Shown here piece after piece: positions 29,489 to 38,800 of a DNA stretch of 64,000 nt; position 1 is the first letter of the stretch, and each line of letters starts with the position of its first letter. The stretch covers positions 965,842 to 1,029,841 of the forward strand of contig NZ_KB223527.1 in the NCBI RefSeq assembly GCF_000331575.1. Direction: 5' to 3'. Position numbers and translations under genes: made by a program. Origin of the DNA: Calidifontibacillus oryziterrae. GTDB taxonomy: Bacteria > Bacillota > Bacilli > Bacillales > Bacillaceae_J. Under the pieces are notes generated by a model. The model did no database searches, was not told the DNA's origin, and was given only the letters and a program-made list of their open reading frames with translations.

Positions 29489-30367
29489 ATGAATTACATT
29501 GAGGACTATAAAACATATCTTGAAAACGAGGATAAAAGCGTAAACACAATAAAAAGCTATATCGATACCATTGAAAAATTCCAAGTATGGCTACAAGACA
29601 ATTTTCAAATCAATAATCCGAAAATAATTGCAGTAAGAGAAATTAAACTTTACAGGGAAAATCTACTAACAAAGTTATCTCCTACATCTGTTAATCAGAA
29701 AATTTCAGCCATAAAAACATTCTATGAATTTTTGCTCGAACAAAAAGAGATTTACGAAAGTCCTGCTAAGAAAATCAAATTACAAAAGATCGAAGACCAT
29801 TTTGAAAGTCAATATCTTACACGAGCTGAGGAACTAGCAATTCTCTGTACAGCTAAAGACATGGGGATAAAAATATTTGCTTTAGTGCTAACCTTAATGA
29901 AATCTGGAATCAGGGTCGGAGAAGCATCCAGATTAAAAGTGAATGATGTTTTTCTTAATGAAAATCCTACGATTTTAATTAAAAACTCTAAACGACAAAA
30001 AAGTAGATACATTCCAATTTCAGACGATGTTGCAGAAGCATTAAACGAATGGTTTAAAGAAAGAAACCGATCAGAAAAGATATACCATAAGCGTAGTGAT
30101 TATGTCTTTACATCCCAAAGAAACGGAAAATTAAGCGAACGTGGAATTCAGTTAATCCTAAAAAAAATCGGGCAAAAGAATAATATTAAATTGTATCCTA
30201 TTAGATTACGAGCAACTTATGCAAACAATTTATTACAAACCTCTGGTATTCCAATTAACATGCTTGCTTCACTAATGGGGCATTCAAATGTCAGTACAAC
30301 ACAAAGATATGCATCCCCATCCATGACAGATAAACGAAAATATATTGATAAATTAAGTGAAATATAA
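29489..30367 (+). CDS. XerC/D-like tyrosine recombinase with altered catalytic His
   Basis: 292 aa, ATG with AGAAGGGGAG upstream. An N-terminal SAM-like core-binding domain (1-95) precedes the catalytic domain. R142 is in SGIRVGEASRL, Lys about 171, then YPIRLRATY in which R241 is present but the HxxR His is Ile238, GH265, and the nucleophile Tyr274 in TTQRYA. XerC/D proteins usually have HxLRH here, so two conserved histidines are replaced. The enzyme may be inactive or slow. It is the second recombinase of the element, central not terminal, so it may be cargo or a leftover of a nested insertion. Confidence 0.88.
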   Translation: MNYIEDYKTYLENEDKSVNTIKSYIDTIEKFQVWLQDNFQINNPKIIAVREIKLYRENLLTKLSPTSVNQKISAIKTFYEFLLEQKEIYESPAKKIKLQKIEDHFESQYLTRAEELAILCTAKDMGIKIFALVLTLMKSGIRVGEASRLKVNDVFLNENPTILIKNSKRQKSRYIPISDDVAEALNEWFKERNRSEKIYHKRSDYVFTSQRNGKLSERGIQLILKKIGQKNNIKLYPIRLRATYANNLLQTSGIPINMLASLMGHSNVSTTQRYASPSMTDKRKYIDKLSEI

Positions 30368-30398
30368 AAAAATGCAACGCTAAGCGTTGCATTTTTTT
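30366..30398. terminator. Bidirectional terminator
   Basis: ATGCAACGC and GCGTTGCAT with a 3-nt loop, flanked by A7 and T7. Confidence 0.9.
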
Positions 30399-30402
30399 AT
30401 AA

Positions 30403-30849
30403 TTATATTACTTCGTAAATTCCTAGCAAACTAGCGTAGCCATCACTATTGCTCTGATTAAGTTTAAAAGAATCCCCTATGTTCTCTCCATTATAATCCC
30501 CTTCCCACTTCAAAGCATCTTCTTCGTCTGAAAAATAATAATCATACTCATAATAATTTCTTTCCCTTATTTTTTGCAAAAGCAATTCGTCATCAATATC
30601 TGCCATAAAAATTCTAATTCCTTCAAAATAACTTGGATTGTCAAGAATGTAGGTTCTAAGATTATCACCATTTTGAAAATAACAACTTCCATCATTCCTA
30701 TAAATAAAAATAAACGATGTTGTTTTAGCAACAGTAAAATTTCTATGGTCCTTTACATATCTTTTTATATCATCTCTTGAAATATAATCATATAACTCCC
30801 GCTCAATAATATAATCAAATAGAGATAGATTAGGATTTTTTAACTTCAT
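30403..30849 (-). CDS. Hypothetical acidic cytosolic protein
   Basis: 148 aa from the ATG at 30847-30849, with GAAGGGGT 6 bases upstream; a longer frame to 30909 lacks a site. Tyr- and Asp-rich, with no membrane segment. LSLFDYIIERELYDYISRDDIKRYVKD suggests a helical N-terminus, and the C-terminus (YYFSDEEDALKWEGDYNGEN) is very acidic. I do not recognise a family; acidic proteins of this size on mobile elements are sometimes anti-defence or immunity factors, but nothing here proves that. Follows the 401-aa gene on the same strand with a short gap. Confidence 0.6.
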   Translation of the reverse strand: MKLKNPNLSLFDYIIERELYDYISRDDIKRYVKDHRNFTVAKTTSFIFIYRNDGSCYFQNGDNLRTYILDNPSYFEGIRIFMADIDDELLLQKIRERNYYEYDYYFSDEEDALKWEGDYNGENIGDSFKLNQSNSDGYASLLGIYEVI

Positions 30850-30912
30850 GGTACTTACCCCTTCCATATTTATAAATCGAATATCAATTTTATCTATATA
30901 AAACACCAATAC

Positions 30913-32118
30913 TTAATAAGGCAATTCTTCGTCATCACAACTGACACTTTCTAATTCTGGTATATCGTCAATTTCCACATTTGGAATCGAAACCATATAA
31001 TCCATAATCTCCGTTAGACTTTCCATATCTTTAATTGACTGTAAAACATCTAATTCAGGAAACGAACGAAAAGCAAAATAATTTTGTGGATAGTTGCTAT
31101 CATCTCTGTTATCACACTTGTTTTTACGAATGATAATGGAATCCTCTTTAGAAGCAGATTTGGCAAAATTTTTATAAAATGTTACTTGGTGTTCACCATC
31201 TAAAAATCTAACCTCAATTGCCCAGCCAGTTTGTATTAATTTTGAAGCTTGCTTATAACGATCGCCAGCAAATCTACCTTCGAACATAAAACCGTCATAA
31301 TATAATTCATCTTGTACATAACGATAAACATAAACTTCTTTCTTGTTAAAGTTAACCCACTTAACAGCCTCGTCTATTTCACAAACGCTAGTCGCTTGCG
31401 ATTCTCCAAGATATATATGGGCAAATCTAACCAAAAACATTAATTCTATAAGTGGTACTGAATTAATATCGTAATCATATTCATATTGAACCTTACAAAT
31501 TAAATCCAAAATTGATCTGCTATATTGAAACGGATTTTTATCGTCATTAATAATATCCTTGATTAGTTTCCTTCCAGTAGCTGTTAAGTCAATATCCTTA
31601 ATAAACATGTCAAAATTTTCAAAGCACTTTATTCCATCAATAATTGTCATTTCATTCTGAGTTAGTTGTAAATACTTTTTTACTGTAGATAATCTAGATA
31701 GTATTGTTATTCCGTGTTGATATAATGAATCTTTTATTTGGTTTAGCGAATATTTCTCTCGCCATATTTCCCACTTGTTATATAAATCGTATTTTTCTTC
31801 ACAATCGAGACAACACAATTTTTCCCAACCACCAAAGTATATATCTTCTCCGCTATTCAGGACTAAACTCTTACCACAATAATCACAGTTTTCATGGAAT
31901 TCAATTTCAGGTTGTTGTTTGTCAAGTTCTTTGTTAAGCTCTTCTATAATCAAATATCTTAAACTTTCATATGCATCAATAAAACCGAGGTGATATGAAA
32001 CCAATATCTCACCGTTATCTAACATGTCATTTTTATACCTCTCAGAATAATTTTTATAAATACCAACATAACGTTCAAATTCTTGGTCAATTTTACCAAT
32101 TACAGCTTCTATATTCAT
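30913..32118 (-). CDS. Hypothetical zinc-finger-containing protein
   Basis: 401 aa, ATG preceded by AAGGGAGAG. A four-cysteine zinc-ribbon-like motif CDYCGKSL...CCLDCEEKY lies near residues 79-107. The remainder is mixed alpha/beta with VYVYRYVQDELYYDGFMFEGR as the most distinctive stretch, and a C-terminal Asp/Glu-rich end. No known enzymatic motif was recognised. Forms a cluster with the 148-aa, 159-aa and 45-aa genes on the same strand, possibly one operon. Confidence 0.6.
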   Translation of the reverse strand: MNIEAVIGKIDQEFERYVGIYKNYSERYKNDMLDNGEILVSYHLGFIDAYESLRYLIIEELNKELDKQQPEIEFHENCDYCGKSLVLNSGEDIYFGGWEKLCCLDCEEKYDLYNKWEIWREKYSLNQIKDSLYQHGITILSRLSTVKKYLQLTQNEMTIIDGIKCFENFDMFIKDIDLTATGRKLIKDIINDDKNPFQYSRSILDLICKVQYEYDYDINSVPLIELMFLVRFAHIYLGESQATSVCEIDEAVKWVNFNKKEVYVYRYVQDELYYDGFMFEGRFAGDRYKQASKLIQTGWAIEVRFLDGEHQVTFYKNFAKSASKEDSIIIRKNKCDNRDDSNYPQNYFAFRSFPELDVLQSIKDMESLTEIMDYMVSIPNVEIDDIPELESVSCDDEELPY

Positions 32119-32217
32119 GTTTGTTCTCTCCCTTATAATTATTTGAATTCTAAAATTCTCTCCCCTTTCGGTTCATCGAGAATTTATTTTCTATAATTCT
32201 TACTACTATATTAGTGA

Positions 32218-32697
32218 CTATAAATTGCGGTATTCAACAGGACCATTTTTATGCCATTCCCCTTTTTCTTTATGTATTAGTGACTCATATTTATTATTAT
32301 CACTAGCGGTTTCCACTATGAACCTAGCATAATAATATAAGTCATATTCAATATTCTTTAAGAATCTCTTAGCTCTAACAAATGGAAAAACATTCATTAA
32401 AACTTGATTTGGATCTTTTTTATCTGTCAACACAACTCTTACATCATTACTATCTAAAGCACCATCGGTATTCCATTTAGCTACCTTAACAGTGTTTGTA
32501 ATTGTTTCACCTAGAATAAATCCAATACACAAGACCAGAATCTCATAAGGACAGAAGGCTGCTTCCATATTTATTATTTTCCCTTGTAACTTTTTAAGAT
32601 TTTCCATACTATAGATTGGACTTAATCCAAGCGATTTCATAAAATCTCTTGCTATCTCTTTTCTAGCAACTTCTAAAATTTCATTAATAGTGTTCAT
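32218..32697 (-). CDS. Hypothetical protein
   Basis: 159 aa, ATG with AGGAGG 8 bases upstream. Mostly helical N-terminal half with a hydrophobic stretch CPYEILVLCIGFILGE, then a polar C-terminal half. Unrecognised. It overlaps the stop of the 45-aa gene by 4 bp (ATGA), showing that the two are translated together. Confidence 0.6.
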   Translation of the reverse strand: MNTINEILEVARKEIARDFMKSLGLSPIYSMENLKKLQGKIINMEAAFCPYEILVLCIGFILGETITNTVKVAKWNTDGALDSNDVRVVLTDKKDPNQVLMNVFPFVRAKRFLKNIEYDLYYYARFIVETASDNNKYESLIHKEKGEWHKNGPVEYRNL

Positions 32698-32831
32698 TTT
32701 TTATTCCTCCTAGATAAATTAGAATTACTACTTTTGCCAACTTCCATTACAATCAGCCCATTAAAACTCGGTATTTGTTGATCGTAAGTTTGAAACTTAA
32801 TTTCTTTGCTAGATTTTCCACAATAATACAT
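32694..32831 (-). CDS. 45-aa small protein
   Basis: A short reading frame: ATG at 32829-32831 with AAGGAGTG 8 bases upstream, and a TGA overlapping the start of the following gene. It begins MYYCGKSSKE and contains IPSFNGLIVMEVG, ending in Arg/Lys-rich SRRNKK. No family recognised. The strong ribosome binding site and ATGA overlap argue that it is real. Confidence 0.6.
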   Translation of the reverse strand: MYYCGKSSKEIKFQTYDQQIPSFNGLIVMEVGKSSNSNLSRRNKK

Positions 32832-32937
32832 TTAAAATCACTCCTTAAAATTTTTTAATAGAATTGGATTGTTTACGGTGCCCTTACACCGAACTAATAT
32901 TTAGTTGTCAAGGAACAGCAGCTGGATTTAGCGAACG

Positions 32938-33230
32938 AAAAAAAGGGTCCGCTAGACGGAACCCTTTTAGAAAGCAAAAAAGGCATTCCGACAGCCGTAA
33001 TCGCAAGCTAATTAAACAAAAGCAAGCTTCTTCTACAAATAGGCATAATTCACCTATTGGTAGATTCTAAATACCCATAGAACAATGGACATAATCCACC
33101 CCTCAAGGGTTACAGTAAAAGCTTGTTTAGTTATAATTAATACCATTTTGCGCAGGCGAAACCAGCCTACCAAAATAGAACACATTGCGATGTCTTTACG
33201 GACATCGGAATACCTTTTTAAATTAGTAAA
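32938..33230 (-). ncRNA. Structured RNA candidate sharing a motif with 24668-25026
   Basis: A coding-free stretch with CGATGTC/GACATCG (33188-33207), ATTTTG/CAAAAT around AGGC/GCCT (33145-33176), ACCC/GGGT (33098-33110), CCAT/ATGG (33075-33088), AATAGG/CCTATT (33038-33058), and a long-range pairing of 33011-33029 with 33119-33134. On the minus strand AAAAGGGTTCCG and CGGACCCTTTT followed by further T residues (32938-32968) form a good terminator. The plus-strand series TTCTAA, CCCAT, ATGGACA, N3, TCCACC at 33065-33100 recurs at 24747-24787. No named RNA class recognised; the 5' end is uncertain. Confidence 0.6.
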
Positions 33231-33536
33231 TAAATACTAAATATAGTCTATTAATTTTAATTTATAAGCAAGACCTACCTTTTATAAATATTTTTGGTTG
33301 TTCTCCAACCGTATTCACATTTTAGATCTAAATCATCAAAATTGTCAAGAACTTTTTTTAAAAAAATCCAATTTATTTTTTCATTGCTATTCTAGGTGCT
33401 TTTACAACTTTTTCTTATTTAATTATTTCAGATTCTTTAATCCTATCGGAAATTAAATTACTTTTAATATTCTTACTTCCTGCCAAATAAAATGGACTCT
33501 TTACATTTAGAGTCCATTTTATAACTTATTAGTATT
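33231..33536. other. AT-rich intergenic region with terminator at 33488-33522
   Basis: AAAATGGACTCT and AGAGTCCATTTT pair around an 8-nt loop at 33488-33522 and can end the 33537 gene on the minus strand. Nothing else is evident between 33231 and 33487. Confidence 0.75.
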
Positions 33537-33929
33537 CTATTTCTTGTTTCTTTTAAAAGCATATCCAGATTCGGCAAAAAACACCCCACCAAGTTTCCCA
33601 ACATCCTTAAAGTCTCCAATTTTGATAAAAAAGTCATTATAGACGGATTCCATATTCCAAATAATTATTCCACTTTTATCGAAATTAAAGTGTTTGTGTT
33701 CTTCCAAACAAATATCCTCAAACTCTTTCATATAACATAATGGCATCGGTTTATCTTTAGGATATATTATAACTGCCTCTTGACCTGATAACTCTTTTAA
33801 AACAACTCTATACTCTGTTTCCCATCCGTACTTTTGTGGGTTCTTAAAGATTTTAATTTCATCATTAGAAATTTCTAATAAATTCTGTGACAATAGAAAT
33901 GACTCGATATTTACCATGATTGGTTCCAT
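33537..33929 (-). CDS. Hypothetical protein
   Basis: 130 aa from the ATG at 33927-33929 with AGGTGAG upstream. No signal peptide. Beta-strand-rich with KPMPLCYMKEFEDICLEEHKHF in the middle and GIIIWNMESVYNDFFIKIGDF. Not recognised. It lies alone at the edge of the defence region with its own terminator, so its role cannot be inferred from neighbours beyond that location. Confidence 0.55.
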   Translation of the reverse strand: MEPIMVNIESFLLSQNLLEISNDEIKIFKNPQKYGWETEYRVVLKELSGQEAVIIYPKDKPMPLCYMKEFEDICLEEHKHFNFDKSGIIIWNMESVYNDFFIKIGDFKDVGKLGGVFFAESGYAFKRNKK

Positions 33930-34048
33930 ACGTCTCACCTATTCCTTATAAGATTCTCTCAACTTATTAAAAGTTCAAAGAATTATATAAGTAAAAAGAA
34001 AATCTTACAAAAGAAGAACAAGAATTTAATGCTTGCGTTTGATTCCAC

Positions 34049-34960
34049 TTACTTCCATTTGAGAAGCTTGCTATCCCACATTCTGAAATAGTCATCTTCT
34101 TTTAGAATAGACAAATAAATCGGATAAAGAAACTCACGTATATGTGACATCACAAGCGGAAATTCTAACGACTGGTCTGCTCCAATACGCCGCAAAAAAG
34201 CCTTCCACTGTTTAATTCTCGACAAATCATTAGCAAATTTTTCAGTAAACAAAGGATGTTCTTTTTCTAAATGTGTTCCTCGTCTTTGGAAGGTTTCTAA
34301 AACAGCTTCGTACATGACACGCCCATCAAAATTTTCGGTTGTCAATAGAGTAAAAATATCATAGAAATCCTTCATTCTACTATTCGCTACAGACAACGAA
34401 ATCATAGCTTCAAATTTTTCCGAAATCACTGATTCTGTTGAATACACAAGAATTTGCGGTTGTGCCATGTTCAATAAAACTGGATATTCAATTTCCTGTG
34501 GTTTGGGAACAATAACATCACCAAAACCGATATCTAATTGTAAGACTTTTTTCATTTTTCCAAGTGAAGCTGGGATTTTAATACGAACACCTTCGTAATC
34601 AGCGTCCTCTTTAATTCGCTCAGCAGTAACACCCTCTATATCAAAACTTACTCCATCTTCTTCTACTGGGAAAGTACAAATCGTTTCGAAGGAATTCTTA
34701 ATATAATTAAGGTCATTCGAAATTTGTTTCGCTAAGAAGTCAATGTCTTTTGTCGGTCTTGCTTTAAATTGCGTCAAGGAAAATAAGAACAATCCGCCTT
34801 TTAACAAGAATTTTTCACGGAAGTCTGAAATTGATAGCCGATACAAAAACCGTTCTTGGAAATATAGCAATAACAGTAAATCAAAGGATTTTCCACTTTG
34901 TTTAGATACATTCTTTAATCGTTCTGCAACCGATGCTGGTATGTTTTTTATTTCACCCAT
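34049..34960 (-). CDS. abiEii: AbiEii-type nucleotidyltransferase toxin
   Basis: 303 aa. A nucleotidyltransferase of the AbiEii/AbiGii family: LLKGGLFLFSLTQFKARPTKDIDFLAK (about 46-72) gives the Gly-Gly...Asp-x-Asp metal site, and NSRMKDFYDIFTLL (about 195-208) is the conserved helix of the family. In the characterised pairs the toxin modifies tRNA or another target and arrests growth upon phage infection. It begins at the last base of the antitoxin gene, so the pair is translationally coupled. First cassette of the defence island. Confidence 0.9.
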   Translation of the reverse strand: MGEIKNIPASVAERLKNVSKQSGKSFDLLLLLYFQERFLYRLSISDFREKFLLKGGLFLFSLTQFKARPTKDIDFLAKQISNDLNYIKNSFETICTFPVEEDGVSFDIEGVTAERIKEDADYEGVRIKIPASLGKMKKVLQLDIGFGDVIVPKPQEIEYPVLLNMAQPQILVYSTESVISEKFEAMISLSVANSRMKDFYDIFTLLTTENFDGRVMYEAVLETFQRRGTHLEKEHPLFTEKFANDLSRIKQWKAFLRRIGADQSLEFPLVMSHIREFLYPIYLSILKEDDYFRMWDSKLLKWK

Positions 34961-35571
34961 TACAAAAGCACCTCTAAATATTTTAATAGGACCGTCTTAA
35001 TACGCATCTCTTCCGCACACGTAACTAACTTCGTAATATTTTTATCAGCAAGTTGCAAGTAATTTCGCAATCCCTCTTTCATAATGTCAATTCCAATTTT
35101 CTCTCTGTAGCGAATTATATCGCAAATCGTTTTTTCTCGACTATAAATTTTCACTCTATTACCGTCTATCTCAACCTCTTCAATTTCATTTTCATACTGC
35201 TTCTCTGAAAAGTAAAATATCCTCACTGGTGGATAGTCAGGCAAAACTGGTTTTTTTCCACCACGATAAATCGCAAATTGATACTCCCAAGGGTTGTGTG
35301 TGGTTAACTCATAGAAAGATAGTGCTGACAAGAGACAAATTACACCCTTTGGAACAATTTTGCTTACTTCTATAAGCTCTTCATGTTGGTTAAACTCATA
35401 TTGTAAATGACGATAAAGTCCCTGTTTAATTTTAATAATATCTCCAAGTTCCTCTAATTGTCGGATATAGTAGTTACTTATACCTTCATTTGTCATGTCC
35501 CTAGTTTTTGCAAATCCTTTTTGACGGTCAAAAACTAGCTTAATTTTATTCCTAATTTCTTCATTCATCAT
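34960..35571 (-). CDS. abiEi: AbiEi-type antitoxin/transcriptional regulator
   Basis: 204 aa or close to it; the ATG at 35569-35571 or the next ATG, both right after AAGGGGTGAG. N-terminal winged helix (KGFAKTRDMTNEGISNYYIRQLEELGDIIKIKQGLYR) that autoregulates the operon, followed by the AbiEi C-terminal domain (GVICLLSALSFYELTTHNPWEYQFAI). It silences the upstream promoter and neutralises AbiEii. A decayed copy of its first codons plus promoter region is found at 40783-40953. Confidence 0.9.
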   Translation of the reverse strand: MMNEEIRNKIKLVFDRQKGFAKTRDMTNEGISNYYIRQLEELGDIIKIKQGLYRHLQYEFNQHEELIEVSKIVPKGVICLLSALSFYELTTHNPWEYQFAIYRGGKKPVLPDYPPVRIFYFSEKQYENEIEEVEIDGNRVKIYSREKTICDIIRYREKIGIDIMKEGLRNYLQLADKNITKLVTCAEEMRIKTVLLKYLEVLL

Positions 35572-35851
35572 TCTCACCCCTTACGAAAAGGTAAGCACCT
35601 CAAATTTGCAGCATACCTTTTAAATACCTATTCAACATTATATACAATATTCCTTTAAAATTCACCAAAGGATCTGCACATATTTTTAAGTGTAGAATAA
35701 AAATGAAAAACTAGATATTTTTCTTGCAAGCGAATATACAGATAATAAAATAATCAAAGGAAAAGCCACTGAATTATCAGTGACTTCAATTTATCTTTTA
35801 AACATATAAAATAATAAGGATTCAGTAAATTAGTTAGTACTATCACTGCCA

Positions 35852-38800
35852 TTATTCTAAAATTTCAAGCGGTGGTAAGCTGTTTATCAAATCTACAGTT
35901 TGAATCGAAACGTTTATAACACGTAATAGCAAATCAAAAATGTAGCGTTCATCAGAGTAGAGATTAGGATCATCAACTATTCCAGACTTCTTATCTATTT
36001 TAACTTGGTACTGGTCGATTATCCATTCGATTGCTGATCGACCATTTACAACGTATTCATACGCCTTTTCAGGAATATTTGTAATAGTAATGTCCTCATT
36101 AAACACAATCTTGTCCAACACGCCATTCTTAGGGTGTTTCATCTTCTTAATTTTGTATGAAGGGCTGCTTTTACCTTCAATCAAAACGTCTGAATATGGT
36201 TCAATCGTTTCATAGTTTAGGTGTAAGTCAGCTAGTTTTCGTCCTATCTTAACGTATTGCTCTTTGTTTTTCAGTAAAGGAATACGTGGTAAAGCCTTCT
36301 TTAAATCACTAGCATATCTTTGTTTATACTCACTAGAATGAAGTACGCCATATACATAGTAAAACAAGTCCTCCTGCGACATATCAAAATAATGAATTGA
36401 TTTATCGGAAATATTCGTGATATCAACAAACATTTCTGATTTAGTTTCAAAGTTATCAAATAAAAACCCTTGTCCTTTTTCCATTAAGTCAAAGCATGGT
36501 ATTGAATCCAGTATTATTGCAGAAAATTCACGTTTAGCACCATTTCCTGTAATATAAATTATTAGATTATTTTCCCCCAGTTTTTCTTTGTATCTGCGAG
36601 TCATTTCTACAACAGCATCATTGTAGTAAAGCCACTTTTTTGTAAATGGACGATACAAACTTCGAACAGCACTTTTACTATAACTGACTTTTTCACCACG
36701 TTGCAAATAACGCTTCAGTCCATCACTCCATTTAATAAAATTATCATTCTTGTTAGCTTTATCATACCTTTTGTTCATATCAGCTATACTTTTTAACCGT
36801 TCAATTTCAGAATTTAAATTATCAATCATAAATTTGGCATTTTTTTCAACATTATCTTTAGAGTAATTATATACCCAACTGTCCCTGTGAGTTTTAACCC
36901 CTGGGTTCTTCTCAAGAAAAATTCCTTTTCCTTTATCATCAAAAGTTGGATAGAAATCTTGATATCTTGCATCTCGTTGATTGATCCAATCATTGTTCTT
37001 ATCAGGAACAATATTATTCCATTTAATCCCTTCAATAGAAACACTTTGTTCAATTATTGAAAGTTTCTCCTCACGACTTAAATATTCTCCAATGTCATGA
37101 TAATGTAGTTCATGATTACCTGAACCATCTTTTACTAATAATGTTATTGCAATAGGTGTTCTACTACCTGAACCAAAAATCTTTCCACCTTCTCTTCGGG
37201 AGGTTTCCCCTTGAGTACGCTGGTCACCACGGAGATTAAAAACATAAATGTGATTAAATTCATCATACCAAGACTTACGAAGGCTATCCGTACTTGAACT
37301 ATCAATAAACGAACCATTAGTTACAAAGCCAATCACGCCTTTATCACCTATTCTGTCAGAAGCCCATCTAAAAGCACGTATATATGAATCGTACAATAAT
37401 TTCTTATTGCCACCTTTAGAATCCTTTGCATAAGTTTCATTTATCGCTTGGTCTAATCGAGGATACTTTACGCTCTCAGCATTATCATTACCATCTGTTT
37501 GTCCTACGTTATATGGTGGATTGCCAATTATTGCAAAAATAGGCTCTCTTAGTTGCTTTTCAAGTCGTTCATTATTTTCACCAAACAGCTCGTCCTCGAA
37601 AGAATCCACTTTCTCAGTGCTTTCAAACGTATCGGTTAAAACAATTCCCTCAAACGGCTTGTAGTCACTTTCCATTATGGAATGGAAAGTTTCTTCAATA
37701 TTGATAGCTGCAATGTAGTAGCTCAAAAGTACAATCTCATTCGAGTGAAGTTCCTGCGTATACTTACGCAACAAATCTTTTTTAGAAATCAAACCACTTT
37801 GCAACAACCGAACGATAAATGTACCTGTACCTGTAAATGGATCTAAAATATGAACTCCTTCATCACTAATCGATTTGCCAAAGTATTTCTTCAACGCATC
37901 ATTAACCGAGTGAATAATAAAATCTACTACTTCAACAGGTGTAAACACAATTCCCAATCGTTCAGTTGTTTCTTTAAACCCAACTTTAAAGAACTTATCG
38001 TACAACTGGATGATAATGTCCTGTTTTGCTTTAAGATTATCGATTCCCTGTGCACGAACCCGTACACTATCATAGAAATCTTTTAAGCGTTCTTGTTCTT
38101 TCACGAGCCCCTGATCATCCATAATCTTTAACACAGCATCCATAGCTCTTGATACAGGGTTATCATTCGCAAAACTGTAAGAATCAAACAACGCTTCAAA
38201 TACTGGTTTTGTAATTAAGTGTTGTGCCAACATTTCAATCGCTTGTTGGTCAGAAATAGCGCCATTAATGTTATGACGTAGTCCTGAAATGAATTTTTGG
38301 AATGCCTTATATGCCTCACTATTCCTATCTTCCAACATCACACGAATACGCATCTTGTGCTGTTGAGCAATTTCAGCAACGTCTTTCGACCAATCTTCCC
38401 AATAGCGTACATTTCCAACTTTCTTTACAATTTTCCCATATATCGCACGTTCAATGTCCGAAAATTCCGCTTCATCAAGACCAAGAGCCAGCTGTTCTGT
38501 TACTGGTTCAGCAATAGTAAATCCACCTTCGCTTTCATTAGGCGCAGAACCAACTCCAATAACTTGTAACTGTTCAGGTTTCTTCTTATTCAATTCCAAT
38601 TTATTGATGGTTGCATCAAAGCGTTCATCTAGCGAACGTAAAGCATTAAGAACATCCCAAACTACTTGATATTTCTCATTCTTATCTAAAGCCGTATTTT
38701 CATCAATACCAGCTGGAATACCAATGGGAAGAATAACATAACCATAATCTTTCCCTTCCGCTTTCCTCATTACACGCCCAACAGCCTGTGCAATATCTAT

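Noticed and set aside
32864..33070. Plus-strand 68-codon open frame
   Set aside because: It runs through the terminator hairpin and several RNA stems, and its Arg/Lys/Ser-rich composition is what the structured RNA region would give by chance.
34049..34960. Plain nucleotidyltransferase of antibiotic resistance
   Set aside because: The paired upstream winged-helix gene and the family-specific helix fit AbiEii; no aminoglycoside-type motif is present.
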